Below are positions 26,729 through 36,286 of a stretch of DNA of 64,000 bases, one piece after another. The position numbers were made by a program, and so were the translations under genes. The stretch comes from Stagnimonas aquatica (GTDB lineage: Bacteria; Pseudomonadota; Gammaproteobacteria; Nevskiales; Nevskiaceae): assembly GCF_003730135.1 (NCBI RefSeq), contig NZ_RJVO01000001.1, positions 582,001-646,000 of the forward strand. Direction: 5' to 3'. The notes below the pieces were generated by a model. That model had not been told where the DNA came from and ran no database searches. It saw only the letters and a list, made by a program, of their open reading frames with translations. The number at the start of each line of letters is the position of its first letter. The first letter of the stretch is position 1.

Positions 26729-27952
26729 ATGAGCGACTCCCCCTCCTACCGCCGCGCCCACGTGGCCCGCGCCCGCGCCGCCCTGGCCGACATCGCCAGC
26801 GGCGGCCGCCCGGCCGACCAGATCCTCGACGCCCTGTTCCGCAGCCACCGCGAGATGGGCAAGCGCGACCGCGCCCAGGTCAGCGCCCTGGTCTACGGCG
26901 TGTTGCGCGACGCGCTGCGTCTGCAGGTGCTGACCGGCACCGAACCGGCCGCCTGGCTGGCGCGCCATCTCGCCGACCTCGGCGCCGACCCGAGTGCGTA
27001 TGAGCTGCCGGCGGCTGCGGCACTGGCGCCGGTCTCGGCCGCCGCCGAGGCGAATCTGCCAGAGCCCATCCACGCGGCATTCCTTGCACAGTACGGCGAG
27101 GACGAAACCCGGGCGCTGGCCCAGGCACTCAACCGCGAAGCCCCGGCCGACCTGCGCGCCAATACGCTCAAGCTCGGCCGCGACGCGCTGCTGGCGCAGC
27201 TCGCCGACGAAGGCATCGCCGCGACCGCGACGCCGCTCTCGCCCTGGGGCATCCGGCTAAGCAAGCGCATTGCCAGCGGCGCGCGGGTGTTCGCCGAAGG
27301 CCTGGCCGAACCGCAGGACGAGGGCAGCCAGCTGCTGGCCCTGCTGGTGGCGGCGCAGCCGGGCGAGACGGTGATCGACTTCTGCGCCGGCGCGGGCGGA
27401 AAGACGCTCGCGCTCGCCGCCGCCATGCGCGACCGAGGCCGGCTGGTCGCCGCCGACAGCGCCACCGGCCGGCTGGCACGGCTTTCGCCCCGACTGGAAC
27501 GGGCCGGCGTGGCCGGCGTCGAAGCCCGGCCGCTGGCCGCCGACGACCCCGAGCCCTTTCCCGATCTGGTCGGGCAGGCCGACGCGGTACTGGTCGACGC
27601 CCCCTGCTCCGGCACCGGCACCTGGCGGCGCAACCCGGAACTGCGCCTGCGCCCGGTCGATACGGCGGCGCTCGCCGGCCAGCAACTGGCCATCCTGGAG
27701 CGCGCGGCACGGCTGGTACGCCCGGGCGGGCGGCTGGTCTACGCGACTTGCAGCCTGCTGGCCGCCGAGAACGAGGCGGTGGTCGATGCCTTTCTCGCCC
27801 GGCATCCGGACTACGCCCCCGACCCCGCCGCCGGCCAACACTGGCCGCCGCTGGCCGCCCTGCTGGGCGCCGACCGGCGCCTGCGGCTGCTGCCGCACCG
27901 GCACGGCAGCGACGGCTTCTTCGCCGCGCCGCTGCGACGCCAGCCAGCCTGA
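26729..27952 (+). CDS. RsmB/NOP-family rRNA cytosine-5 methyltransferase
   Basis: A SAM-dependent RNA m5C methyltransferase (407 aa). It has an N-terminal NusB-like helical region (RARAALADIASGGRPADQILDALF), then the methyltransferase core with SAM-binding DFCAGAGGKTLALAAAM, motif IV DAPCSGTGTWRRNPELR and motif VI YATCSLLAAENEAVV. The two cysteines (PCS and TCS) are the catalytic pair of m5C enzymes. It resembles RsmB but is not obviously the fmt-linked orthologue, so the exact rRNA site is left open. It ends 35 bp before kdsD. Confidence 0.9.
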   Translation: MSDSPSYRRAHVARARAALADIASGGRPADQILDALFRSHREMGKRDRAQVSALVYGVLRDALRLQVLTGTEPAAWLARHLADLGADPSAYELPAAAALAPVSAAAEANLPEPIHAAFLAQYGEDETRALAQALNREAPADLRANTLKLGRDALLAQLADEGIAATATPLSPWGIRLSKRIASGARVFAEGLAEPQDEGSQLLALLVAAQPGETVIDFCAGAGGKTLALAAAMRDRGRLVAADSATGRLARLSPRLERAGVAGVEARPLAADDPEPFPDLVGQADAVLVDAPCSGTGTWRRNPELRLRPVDTAALAGQQLAILERAARLVRPGGRLVYATCSLLAAENEAVVDAFLARHPDYAPDPAAGQHWPPLAALLGADRRLRLLPHRHGSDGFFAAPLRRQPA

Positions 27953-27987
27953 GGGGTGCCCGGGCGAGCGCCTACAATAGCCACCCC

Positions 27988-28959
27988 ATGAACTCCGAAA
28001 CCCTGCTCGCCAGCGCCCGCCGCACGCTGGAAATCGAACGCGACGCCGTCGCCGCGCTGCTCCCCCGGATCGGTGCGGATTTCACCCGCGCCTGCGCCGC
28101 CGTGCTCGCCTGCAAGGGCCGGGTGGTGGTGACCGGCATGGGCAAGAGCGGCCATATCGGCGGCAAGATCGCCGCCACCCTCGCCTCCACCGGCACGCCG
28201 AGCTTCTTCGTGCACCCCGGCGAGGCCAGCCACGGTGACCTCGGCATGATCACCCGCCAGGACGTGGTGATCGCCATCAGCAACTCCGGCGAAACCGCCG
28301 AGGTGCTGACCATCCTGCCGCTGATCAAGCGCCTGGGCGTGCCGCTGATCGCGATGACCGGCAAGCCCGGCTCCACCCTGGCCAAGGCCGGCGACGCGCA
28401 TCTGGATGTCTCGGTAACACAGGAAGCCTGCCCGCTCAACCTCGCCCCCACCGCCAGCACCACCGCCACCCTGGCGATGGGCGATGCGCTGGCGGTGGCG
28501 CTGCTGGAGGCGCGCGGCTTCACCCCCGAGGACTTCGCCTTCTCGCACCCGGGCGGCGCGCTCGGCCGGCGCCTGCTGCTGACCGTCGAGAACCTGATGC
28601 AGAAGGGCGAGCGCCTGCCGCAGGTGAGCCGCGAGGTGCCGCTCACCGCCGCCCTGCTGGAGATGACCCGCAAGGGCCTGGGCATGACTGCGGTGATCGA
28701 CGCCGACGGCGTGGTCCAGGGTGTGTTCACCGACGGTGATCTGCGCCGGGTGCTGGACAGCGGCGTGGACGTGCGCACGGTGCCCATCGCCCAGGTGATG
28801 ACGCCGGGCGGCAAGCGCATCGCCGCCGGTGCGCTGGCCGCCGAGGCGGTGCAGAAGATGGAAGCCGCCAAGATCACCTCGCTGATGGTGACCGACGCCG
28901 CCGGCAGGCTGATCGGCGTGATCCACCTGCAGGATCTGCTGCGCGCCGGGGTGGTCTGA
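27988..28959 (+). CDS. kdsD: D-arabinose 5-phosphate isomerase
   Basis: KdsD converts ribulose 5-phosphate to arabinose 5-phosphate, the first dedicated step towards Kdo of lipopolysaccharide. The 323-aa protein has an N-terminal SIS domain (VVVTGMGKSGHIGGKIAATLASTGTPSFFVHPGEASHGDLGMI) and two C-terminal CBS domains (LMQKGERLPQV..., VMTPGGKRIAAGAL...). The ATG at 27988 is used because homology begins with MNSETLLASARRTLEIE; a TACAAT hexamer lies 10 bp upstream of it. Its TGA overlaps the kdsC ATG in a TGATG junction, and the pair head the LPS-transport cluster. Confidence 0.96.
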   Translation: MNSETLLASARRTLEIERDAVAALLPRIGADFTRACAAVLACKGRVVVTGMGKSGHIGGKIAATLASTGTPSFFVHPGEASHGDLGMITRQDVVIAISNSGETAEVLTILPLIKRLGVPLIAMTGKPGSTLAKAGDAHLDVSVTQEACPLNLAPTASTTATLAMGDALAVALLEARGFTPEDFAFSHPGGALGRRLLLTVENLMQKGERLPQVSREVPLTAALLEMTRKGLGMTAVIDADGVVQGVFTDGDLRRVLDSGVDVRTVPIAQVMTPGGKRIAAGALAAEAVQKMEAAKITSLMVTDAAGRLIGVIHLQDLLRAGVV

Positions 28960-29474
28960 TGAACGCCCCCGCACTGCCCCCGAGCGCCGAGGAGCGCGCC
29001 CGCCAGATCCGCTGCGTGATCTTCGACATCGACGGCGTGATGACCGATTGCAAGCTCTACCTCACCCACGACGGCGAGGAGATCAAGGCGGTCAACGTCC
29101 GCGACGGCCTCGGCATCAAGCTGCTGATGAAGAACGGCATCGAGGTGGCGGTGATCTCCGGGCGGCCCAGCGTGGCCATGCAGAAGCGGCTGGAATTCCT
29201 GGACGTGAAGCACATCTGGCTCAACACCGAGGACAAGCTGCCGGCCTACCGCAAGCTGCTCGACACCGTCGGCATCAGCGATGCCCAGTGCGCGCACATG
29301 GGCGACGACGTCCCCGATCTGCCACTGTTCCTGCGCGTCGGCCTGGCGCTGGCGCCGGGCGACGCCCACCCCAAGGCCAAGGCGGCGGCGCACTGGATCA
29401 GCCAGGCACGTGGCGGCGATGGCGCGATCCGCGAGGCGGTGGACTTCATCCTCGCCTGCCAGGGCAAGGACTAA
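28959..29474 (+). CDS. kdsC: 3-deoxy-D-manno-octulosonate 8-phosphate phosphatase
   Basis: KdsC, a HAD-family phosphatase, releases phosphate from Kdo 8-phosphate. The 171-aa protein shows the catalytic motif FDIDGVMTD with the two aspartates, NVRDGLGIKLLMKNGIEVAVISGRPS in the second motif region, and the MGDDVPDLPLF motif with metal-binding aspartates. No cap domain is present, as is normal for this tetrameric family. It overlaps kdsD by one base and is 6 bp from lptC, so the group is an operon. Confidence 0.96.
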   Translation: MNAPALPPSAEERARQIRCVIFDIDGVMTDCKLYLTHDGEEIKAVNVRDGLGIKLLMKNGIEVAVISGRPSVAMQKRLEFLDVKHIWLNTEDKLPAYRKLLDTVGISDAQCAHMGDDVPDLPLFLRVGLALAPGDAHPKAKAAAHWISQARGGDGAIREAVDFILACQGKD

Positions 29475-29480
29475 TCCGGC

Positions 29481-30032
29481 ATGGCCGCGCGCCTGCTGCT
29501 GGGCCTGCTGGCCTTGGCGCTGTCGGCCTGGCTGCTGGTCGGCGACTTCCACGCGCCGGTCGATCCGGTGGCGGAAGCCGCCCAGGGCTTTGCGCCGCGC
29601 TACAGCCTCGACCAGCTGAAGCTGTTGCGCACCGATGAAACCGGGCAGCCGGTGCTGGCCCTGAGCGCCGCCCACGCCGACTACTTCGACGACGGCTCGG
29701 CGGAACTGAAGACCATCGAGGCGCGCGGGCTGAGCGGTCTGGCGGCGCCCTGGCAGCTGCAATCGCCGCGCGGCCTGGTGCCGGTGGGCGAGCAGCGCCT
29801 GCAATTGCAGGCGCCGGTCACCGGCCTCGGCCGCTGGCCGGACGGCGAGCCGCTGAAGCTCTCGGCGAGCCAGGTCTGGATCGACGATCAGCACAAGCGC
29901 ATTGAATCGGCGCAGCCGGTCGCCATAGAAAGCGAGTCGCGGTCGGCCACGGCGCGGAGCTTCAGCGCGCCTTTCAATGCCGCTTCGCTGCAACTGAATT
30001 CAGTGGAGATGCGCTATGCGCTACGCGATTAG
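29481..30032 (+). CDS. lptC: LptC, LPS transport inner-membrane bitopic protein
   Basis: LptC is anchored in the inner membrane and passes lipopolysaccharide from the LptBFG extractor to LptA. The 183-aa product has one N-terminal membrane helix (LLLGLLALALSAWLLVGDF) followed by a beta-jellyroll periplasmic domain (TDETGQPVLALSAAHADYFDDGSAELKTIEARGL). Conservation is weak in this family, but size, topology and position between kdsC and lptA are diagnostic. It overlaps lptA by 17 bp. Confidence 0.92.
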   Translation: MAARLLLGLLALALSAWLLVGDFHAPVDPVAEAAQGFAPRYSLDQLKLLRTDETGQPVLALSAAHADYFDDGSAELKTIEARGLSGLAAPWQLQSPRGLVPVGEQRLQLQAPVTGLGRWPDGEPLKLSASQVWIDDQHKRIESAQPVAIESESRSATARSFSAPFNAASLQLNSVEMRYALRD

Positions 30033-30554
30033 TTTCCTGCTGCTGGCGCTGACCGCCGGCCTGGCCCAGGCCCAGAGCCCGGTGCGTCCCAGCGGCCCGA
30101 TCACCATCACCGCCAAGAGCGGCGAGTGGCAGGACGGGGTGATGATCTACAGCGGCGACGTGCTGATGAAGTCCAAGACCCTGGAACTGCGCGGCGCCCG
30201 GCTGGAACTGCGCCAGCCGGGCGGCAACCGCGCGCCCTACGAGATCACCCTCACCGGCGAGCCGGCGTCCCTGCTGCACGCCAGCGAGACGCCGGCGGAG
30301 CTGCCGGTGGAGGCGCGCGCCAGCCGCATCGTCTACCGCTCGGCCAACCAGGACGTAGAGCTGTCCGGCAGCGCCCGGCTGCTGCGCGGCAAGGACGAGA
30401 TCAACGGCGAGAAGGTGCGCTACAACGTGCCGAGCCGGCGGGTGCAGGCCGACGGCGGCGACGCCGGTCAGGTGCGGATCGTCATCGACGTGCCGGAGGA
30501 GGGCGCCGCCATCAGCCCGCCGAAGCCGGACAAGTCCAGCCCGGCGCCGCAGCC

Positions 30555-30558
<4 letters not shown>
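30016..30558 (+). CDS. lptA: LptA, periplasmic LPS transport protein
   Basis: LptA forms the periplasmic bridge that carries LPS to the outer membrane. The 180-aa product has a signal peptide ([20 protein letters not shown]) and an OstA-type beta-jellyroll with [37 protein letters not shown] and [20 protein letters not shown]. The C-terminus is proline and lysine rich. It overlaps lptC and shares an ATGA junction with lptB. It is complete and typical in length. Confidence 0.94.
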
Positions 30559-31295
<737 letters not shown>

Positions 31296-31381
31296 CAGCC
31301 TGGAGTCTGGCCCACCGAGCTTGACATGCAAAACCTGTACCGCCGTTACAATGCGGCCATGAAGATGGACAGGGACACCCC

Positions 31382-32854
31382 ATGAGGCAGGCGCTAGGAC
31401 TGCGCACCGGTCAGGCGCTGACCATGACGCCGGCTTTGCAGCAGGCGATCCGCATGTTGCAGCTCTCGACCCTGGATCTGAAGCAGGAGATCCAGCAGGC
31501 CATCGAATCCAATGTGATGCTAGAGCTGGACGAGGACGCTGCCGGCGAGTCGCCGGACGACCTGGCGCCGGAGATGCAATCGCAGGATGGCGGCGGCGAA
31601 GATCACGACTCCGGCGAGGTCTCCGACCTGCGGGTCAGCGAGGACAACATCCCCGAGGAGATGCCAGTCGATGCCGACTGGAGCGACATCTACGACACCG
31701 CCCCCAGCCGCGAGAGCGGCGGCGAGGACGAAGAGGACCTGGCCGAGTTCCGTCGCGCCAACCTGCGCGAAAGCGAGACCTTGCAGGAACACCTGCGCTG
31801 GCAGGCGCGGCTGGCGCCGTTCAGTGAATGGGAAGCCGAAGTCGCCGACTACCTGATCGACGCCGTCAACGAAGACGGCTACCTGGAGAACTGGGACGAG
31901 GCCTGCGTGCATTTCCGCGAGACCATGGGCCTGGACCCGCGCCGGATCGAGAAGGTGCTGCGGGTGGTGCAGGACTTCGATCCGCCGGGTGTCGCCGCCC
32001 GCGATCTCGGCGAATGCCTCACGCTGCAATTGCACCTGCTGCCGGCCAACACCCCGGGCCGGGCGGCGGCACTGGCCCTGGTCGCCAAGCATCTGATGCT
32101 GATCGCCCGCCGCGATCTCGGCGCCCTGCGCCGCGCCTCGGGTTACGACGAGGCGGAGCTGAAAGTGGCGCTGGCGCTGATCCGCAGCCTGCAACCGCAT
32201 CCGGGCCGGCCCTACGCGGCGCACGAGAGCGACTACATCGAGCCGGACGTGTTCGTCACCAAGCACCAGGGCCGCTGGAAGGTCAGCCTCAACCGCGAGG
32301 CCTCGCCCTCGGTGCGGATCAATCCGCACTACCTGGCGATGGTCAAGCGCGCCGACAGTTCGCGCGACCAGGTGACGCTGAAGACGCATCTGCAGGAGGC
32401 CCGCTACTTCCTGCACAGCCTGCAATCCCGCAACGATACGCTACTTCGGGTTGCCCAATGCATAGTTGAAGAGCAGCGCGCTTTTCTGGAATATGGGCAC
32501 GAAGCCATGCGCCCGCTGGTGTTGCGGGATGTGGCCAGTCAGCTGGGGATACACGAATCAACCGTATCGCGCGCCACTGCCAACAAGTACCTGCTCACGC
32601 CCCGTGGGCTGTTCGAGCTCAAGCACTTTTTCTCCAGCCATGTGCAGACGGTCGGCGGCGGCGTGGCCTCGGCCACCGCCATCCAGGCCATGCTCAAGCG
32701 CCTGATCTCCGGCGAGCAGCCCAACCAGCCGCTGTCCGACGCCACTCTGGCCGAACTCTTGCAGAAAGAGGGCATCCAAGTAGCGCGGCGTACGGTTGCC
32801 AAGTACCGGGAAGCCCTGGGCATTCCGCCCTCACACGAAAGGAGGCCGCTGTAG
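31382..32854 (+). CDS. rpoN: RNA polymerase sigma-54 factor
   Basis: Sigma-54 directs RNA polymerase to -24/-12 promoters that need enhancer-binding activators. The 490-aa protein has the glutamine/leucine-rich region I (TGQALTMTPALQQAIRMLQLSTLDLKQEIQQAIESN), an acidic region II (residues ~55-125), the core-binding region III and the helix-turn-helix SQLGIHESTVSRATANKYLLTPRGLFELKHFFS. It ends with the RpoN box ARRTVAKYRE near the C-terminus. A TTGACA at 31321 and TACAAT at 31347 lie upstream but are 20 bp apart, too far for a confident sigma-70 promoter. It is probably transcribed with the lpt genes. Confidence 0.97.
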   Translation: MRQALGLRTGQALTMTPALQQAIRMLQLSTLDLKQEIQQAIESNVMLELDEDAAGESPDDLAPEMQSQDGGGEDHDSGEVSDLRVSEDNIPEEMPVDADWSDIYDTAPSRESGGEDEEDLAEFRRANLRESETLQEHLRWQARLAPFSEWEAEVADYLIDAVNEDGYLENWDEACVHFRETMGLDPRRIEKVLRVVQDFDPPGVAARDLGECLTLQLHLLPANTPGRAAALALVAKHLMLIARRDLGALRRASGYDEAELKVALALIRSLQPHPGRPYAAHESDYIEPDVFVTKHQGRWKVSLNREASPSVRINPHYLAMVKRADSSRDQVTLKTHLQEARYFLHSLQSRNDTLLRVAQCIVEEQRAFLEYGHEAMRPLVLRDVASQLGIHESTVSRATANKYLLTPRGLFELKHFFSSHVQTVGGGVASATAIQAMLKRLISGEQPNQPLSDATLAELLQKEGIQVARRTVAKYREALGIPPSHERRPL

Positions 32855-32869
32855 TCGAGTAAGCAGAAC

Positions 32870-32914
32870 CGGTTCGTGAGCCGCTGTGCCAGCGGCGACT
32901 GACGAACCGCTTTT
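32870..32914 (+). terminator. Nested hairpin after rpoN, probable terminator
   Basis: An outer 8-bp stem CGGTTCGT/ACGAACCG (32870-32877/32902-32909) encloses a perfect inner stem CCGCTG-TGC-CAGCGG (32881-32895). A CTTTT follows. The position between rpoN and hpf suggests a partial intrinsic terminator or processing site that separates hpf expression from rpoN. Confidence 0.5.
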
Positions 32915-32977
32915 GCGCCAAGCGCAGGAACCGTCAGGGGCTCCGGTTTGTAGGGCACCCACCTGAAGGAGTGAACG

Positions 32978-33301
32978 ATGAATCTCACCATCTCCGGCCA
33001 CCATCTCGACCTGACCGCGCCGATCCGCGCGTACACCAAGGAAAAGATGAAACGACTCGAACGCCACTTCGATCACCTCATCGACGCACAGGTGATCCTC
33101 TCGGTGGAAAAAGAGCGGCAGAAGGCGGAGGCGACGATCCGTTGTTCCGGTGCCACCCTGCATGCGGAGGCCATCCACAGCGACCTCTACGCGGCCATCG
33201 ACCTGCTCGCCGACAAGCTCGACCAGCAGACCCGCAAGCACAAGGACAAGCGCCGCGACCACCACGCCAGCGAGGTGGTGCATCACCAAGCCAGCCTCTG
33301 A
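32978..33301 (+). CDS. hpf: Ribosome hibernation promoting factor, short form
   Basis: HPF binds the 30S decoding region and promotes 100S ribosome dimers in stationary phase. The 107-aa protein is the short form: MNLTISGHHLDLTAPIRAYTKEKMKRLERHFDH, then ILSVEKERQKAEATIR and the lysine/histidine-rich tail DKLDQQTRKHKDKRRDHH. A GAAGGAG ribosome-binding site is 8 nt upstream. hpf lies between rpoN and ptsN as in many proteobacteria and is followed by a strong intrinsic terminator. Confidence 0.95.
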   Translation: MNLTISGHHLDLTAPIRAYTKEKMKRLERHFDHLIDAQVILSVEKERQKAEATIRCSGATLHAEAIHSDLYAAIDLLADKLDQQTRKHKDKRRDHHASEVVHHQASL

Positions 33302-33321
33302 GCCCGGCGCTTAGACCAAGG

Positions 33322-33348
33322 ACGGGACGCTCAAGCGTCCCGTTTTTG
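33322..33348 (+). terminator. Intrinsic terminator after hpf
   Basis: ACGGGACGCT (33322-33331) and AGCGTCCCGT (33334-33343) form a perfect G+C-rich stem followed directly by TTTTTG. This is a textbook Rho-independent terminator 20 bp past the hpf stop. Confidence 0.85.
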
Positions 33349-33418
33349 TTGGCGGCACCGCTATCATGTGCGCCTGAGCCAATAGAGCCCTGCCACAAGC
33401 CTTTCTGGAAGACCCACG

Positions 33419-33871
33419 ATGAAACTCGCTGAAATCCTCTCCGCCAGCCGCGTCGTCGCCGGCGTCACCGTCACCAGCAAGAAGCGCGCGCTGGAAGAAA
33501 TGAGCAAGCTGCTCGCCAAGGGCGCCGGCACGGTCACCGACGCCGAAATCTTCACCAGCCTCACCTCGCGCGAGAAGCTGGGCTCGACCGGCCTTGGCCA
33601 TGGCGTCGCCATCCCGCACGGCCGCATGAGCGGCGTCGAGAACAGCATTGGCGCGCTGATCCGCCTCAAGCATCCGGTGGACTACGACGCCCATGACGGT
33701 CAGACCGTCGATCTGCTGTTTGGCCTGGTGGTGCCGCAGCAGGCCACCGAAACCCATCTCAAGCATCTGGCCGCCATCGCCGAGCTGTTCTCCGACGAAG
33801 CTTTCTGCAAGCAGGCGCGGGCAGCGGCAGACGATGCCGCGCTCTATGCGCTGGTCACCAGCCGCAGCTAA
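33419..33871 (+). CDS. ptsN: PTS EIIA-Ntr regulatory protein
   Basis: PtsN is the end acceptor of the nitrogen-related phosphotransfer chain and regulates potassium uptake and other targets rather than moving sugar. The 150-aa protein has the fructose/mannitol-type EIIA domain with the phosphorylated histidine in GLGHGVAIPHGR (His67) and FGLVVPQQATETHLKHLAAIAELFSD. It follows the hpf terminator and precedes hprK by 15 bp, so it probably starts its own transcript. Neighbouring hprK, EIIA, HPr and EI genes complete the regulatory system. Confidence 0.95.
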   Translation: MKLAEILSASRVVAGVTVTSKKRALEEMSKLLAKGAGTVTDAEIFTSLTSREKLGSTGLGHGVAIPHGRMSGVENSIGALIRLKHPVDYDAHDGQTVDLLFGLVVPQQATETHLKHLAAIAELFSDEAFCKQARAAADDAALYALVTSRS

Positions 33872-33886
33872 GTCAGCGCACGCACC

Positions 33887-34717
33887 ATGACGGCTGCGCA
33901 GGCGGCCGTCGGCCTGTTCGATCCAGTACACCCCGCCCGCACCCTGGTGTTGGGCGAAGCGGCGTCTGCCTGGTGGCACAAGGCCGACGCCCAGACCCGG
34001 GAAGTGTTGCCCGCACACCTGGCCAGCGCCGGCGTCCGCGAGGTCTATCGCTGCCGTGGCGCCCCGCTCCTGGATGCGCCGACCTGGCAGCAGGCTGGCA
34101 TCGGTCTGCACCAAGATCCCGGAACCGCCGCCCAGCAGCGGCTGGCGCGGCTGCGCGCGACCTGCGCCGACGCCTCACCGGGCATCACCCTGCACGGCGT
34201 GTTCCTCAGTGTGCTCGGGCTGGGCGTGCTGATCACCGGGCCGTCCGGCGTCGGCAAGAGCGAACTGGCGCTGGATCTGATTTCGCGCGGACACGCCCTG
34301 GTCGCCGACGACGCGGTGGAATTGCAGCGCCGCGCGGCGGACCTGCTGGTCGGCCGCAGCAGCCCCCTGCTGGCCGGCTTCATGGAGGCCCGTGGCCTGG
34401 GCGTGCTCGACATCGGTCGCTGCCACGGCCCCGGCGCGGTGAAGGCCCGCGAGCGCCTGGATCTGATCGTCCACCTCGACGACTCGCCGCGCCCGGGCTT
34501 TTCCGGCGAGGAGCGACTGCGCGGCCGTCGGTCCCTGCGCACGGTGCTGGAGGTCGCGGTACCGGAAATCTTCCTGGCGCGCGGCCTCGGGCATAATCTG
34601 GCCCCGATGGTGGAAACCGCCTGCCGCGACCACTGGCTGCGACTCACCGGATACCACGCCGCCGACGCCTTCGAGGCCCGGCAACAACTGCAGATCCTCG
34701 ACCCGCCCACGCCATGA
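33887..34717 (+). CDS. hprK: HPr kinase/phosphorylase
   Basis: HprK phosphorylates HPr on a regulatory serine and can reverse the reaction, tuning the PTS. The 276-aa protein has an N-terminal variable domain and a C-terminal P-loop domain with GPSGVGKS (residues 118-125) and LVADDAVELQRR. MEARGLGVLDIGRCHGPGAVK holds the HprK signature, and an LRGRRSLRTVLEV segment lies near the end. It is shorter than Firmicute enzymes at the N-terminus, as in other proteobacteria. It overlaps rapZ by four bases. The HPr encoded downstream keeps the target serine. Confidence 0.94.
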   Translation: MTAAQAAVGLFDPVHPARTLVLGEAASAWWHKADAQTREVLPAHLASAGVREVYRCRGAPLLDAPTWQQAGIGLHQDPGTAAQQRLARLRATCADASPGITLHGVFLSVLGLGVLITGPSGVGKSELALDLISRGHALVADDAVELQRRAADLLVGRSSPLLAGFMEARGLGVLDIGRCHGPGAVKARERLDLIVHLDDSPRPGFSGEERLRGRRSLRTVLEVAVPEIFLARGLGHNLAPMVETACRDHWLRLTGYHAADAFEARQQLQILDPPTP

Positions 34718-35592
34718 GCGAGACGCCCGCGCGCATGAAGCTCACCATCGTCAGCGGCCTGTCCGGGGCCGGCAAGACGGTGGCGCTGCGCCAGTACGAA
34801 GACCTCGGCTGGTTCTGCATCGACAACATTCCGCTGGGCTTGATCGAGCCCTTGCTGGTGCATGCCCTGCACAGCGGCGATGCCCGCTACAACCGGGTGG
34901 CCATCGGCGTCGATGCCCGCGCCGCACCGGCCGAAATCGAGGATTTCCCGCGCAGTGTCGAAGAACTGCGCGGCCGCGACATTGATGTCGACGTGCTGTT
35001 CCTGCAATGCGACGAGCAGGTGCTGCTGAAGCGCTACAACGAAACCCGCCGCAAGCATCCGCTGTCCGACGCCGAGACCTCCCTGGTCGAGGCCCTGCAA
35101 CGCGAGCGGCGGCTGCTGAAACCAGTATCCGACGCCGCCGACAGCGTGCTCGATACCACCGGCCTCAACCTGCACGAGCTGCGCGAGGCCATCCACCGGC
35201 GCTTGCCGGAGGCACGCGCCGGCCGGCTGTCGGTGCTGTTCCTGTCGTTCGGTTTCAAGAACGGCGTGCCGGACGGCGTCGACTTCGTGTTCGACGCCCG
35301 CTGCCTGCCCAACCCGCACTGGGATCCGAACCTGCGTCCGCTCAGCGGCCGCGATGCCGCCGTCGCCGGCTGGCTGCGCGGCCAGGCCGGCGTGCTCGAC
35401 TTCGAGCGCGACGTCGGCGGCTTCCTGTCCAGCTGGCTGCCGCGCTTCCAGGAGCAGGACCGCGCCTACGTCACCATCGCCGTCGGCTGTACCGGCGGCC
35501 AGCACCGCAGCGTCTATCTGGTCGAAGCCCTGGGACAGCAGTTCCGCGAGCGCTTCGGCCAGGTCATCGTCAAGCACCGGGATCTGGGCTGA
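34714..35592 (+). CDS. rapZ: RapZ, RNase adapter / nucleotide-binding protein
   Basis: RapZ in enterobacteria directs RNase E to the small RNA GlmZ and so controls glucosamine-6-phosphate synthase. The 292-aa product has Walker A GLSGAGKT near the N-terminus, WFCIDNIPLGLIEPLL, the LSFGFKNGVPDGVDFVFDARCLPNPHW motif and the C-terminal VAVGCTGGQHRSV-like sequence (IAVGCTGGQHRSVYLVE). The start at 34714 overlaps hprK; an in-frame ATG seven codons later (34735) is the alternative. Whether GlmZ exists in this organism is not known, so the role here may differ. Confidence 0.94.
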   Translation: MSETPARMKLTIVSGLSGAGKTVALRQYEDLGWFCIDNIPLGLIEPLLVHALHSGDARYNRVAIGVDARAAPAEIEDFPRSVEELRGRDIDVDVLFLQCDEQVLLKRYNETRRKHPLSDAETSLVEALQRERRLLKPVSDAADSVLDTTGLNLHELREAIHRRLPEARAGRLSVLFLSFGFKNGVPDGVDFVFDARCLPNPHWDPNLRPLSGRDAAVAGWLRGQAGVLDFERDVGGFLSSWLPRFQEQDRAYVTIAVGCTGGQHRSVYLVEALGQQFRERFGQVIVKHRDLG

Positions 35593-35990
35593 TGGCCGCC
35601 GGCATCCTCCTGGTCACCCACGGCAAGCTCGGGCATTTCCTGCTCGACACCCTGCGCGACATGATGGGCGAGCTGCCCAGCAAGGCCGACGTGCTGGAAG
35701 TACGGCGGGTGCAATCGCACGAGGCGCTGCTGCTGCAGGGCCAGCGCATGCTCGACAACCTCGACAGCGGCGATGGCGTGCTGCTGCTCACCGACGCCTA
35801 CGGCTCCACGCCCAGCAACATCGCCAACAAGCTGGGCGCGCTGCGCAGCGAGCGCAGCCTGGTGGTGGCCGGCGTCAACCTGCCGATGCTGATGAAAGTC
35901 TTCAATTACCCGCAGCTGCCGCTGGACAAGCTGGCCACCGCCGCCATCGAAGGCGGCCAGCGCGGGGTCACCCTCTGCCCGCGCCCCTAA
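35592..35990 (+). CDS. PTS EIIA component, mannose family
   Basis: A 132-aa EIIA domain of the mannose/fructose/sorbose superfamily. It begins MAAGILLVTHGKLGHFLLDTLRDMMG, with the phosphoacceptor histidine in THGKLG, and contains GVLLLTDAYGSTPSNIANKLG and VVAGVNLPMLMKVFNY, typical of the family. No EIIB, EIIC or EIID genes are adjacent, so it is likely a regulatory or terminal phosphate acceptor. Its start overlaps the rapZ stop (TGATG). HPr and EI follow directly and can supply the phosphate. Confidence 0.93.
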   Translation: MAAGILLVTHGKLGHFLLDTLRDMMGELPSKADVLEVRRVQSHEALLLQGQRMLDNLDSGDGVLLLTDAYGSTPSNIANKLGALRSERSLVVAGVNLPMLMKVFNYPQLPLDKLATAAIEGGQRGVTLCPRP

Positions 35991-36001
35991 GGAGAATCCC
36001 C

Positions 36002-36277
36002 ATGCCCGCCCTCGAACGCACGGTCGAAATCGTCAACCGCCTGGGCCTGCACGCGCGCGCCTCGGCCAAGCTGGTGACGCTGGCCAGCAAGTTCACCGCC
36101 GACGTGCGTCTGCGCAAGGATGGCCGCGAGGTCTCCGCCAAGTCGATCATGGGAGTGATGATGCTGGCTGCCGCCAAGGGCAGTTCCGTGACCCTGATCG
36201 CCGAGGGCGAGGACGCCCCGCAGGCTTTGGACGAGCTGGCGCAGCTGATCGCCGAGCGGTTTGGCGAGGAGGCCTGA
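36002..36277 (+). CDS. HPr phosphocarrier protein
   Basis: HPr relays phosphate from EI to EIIA domains. The 91-aa protein has the active-site histidine in GLHARASAKLV (His17) and a regulatory serine in VSAKSIMGVMMLAA (Ser48), the site phosphorylated by HprK in known systems. A GGAG ribosome-binding sequence precedes the ATG, and the gene starts 11 bp after the EIIA stop. It is followed by a 32-bp-arm palindromic repeat before the EI gene. Because sugar permeases are absent, it is likely part of a signalling PTS. Confidence 0.95.
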   Translation: MPALERTVEIVNRLGLHARASAKLVTLASKFTADVRLRKDGREVSAKSIMGVMMLAAAKGSSVTLIAEGEDAPQALDELAQLIAERFGEEA

Positions 36278-36286
36278 GGTGAAGCA

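Noticed and set aside
31321-31352. TTGACA and TACAAT upstream of rpoN as a sigma-70 promoter
   Set aside because: The spacer is 20 bp, three more than optimal, so it is not listed as a promoter.
31359-31385. Eight-codon ORF (MKMDRDTP) whose stop overlaps the rpoN start
   Set aside because: Too short to support, no regulatory residues, and the overlap can arise by chance; the AGGGA before rpoN explains initiation.
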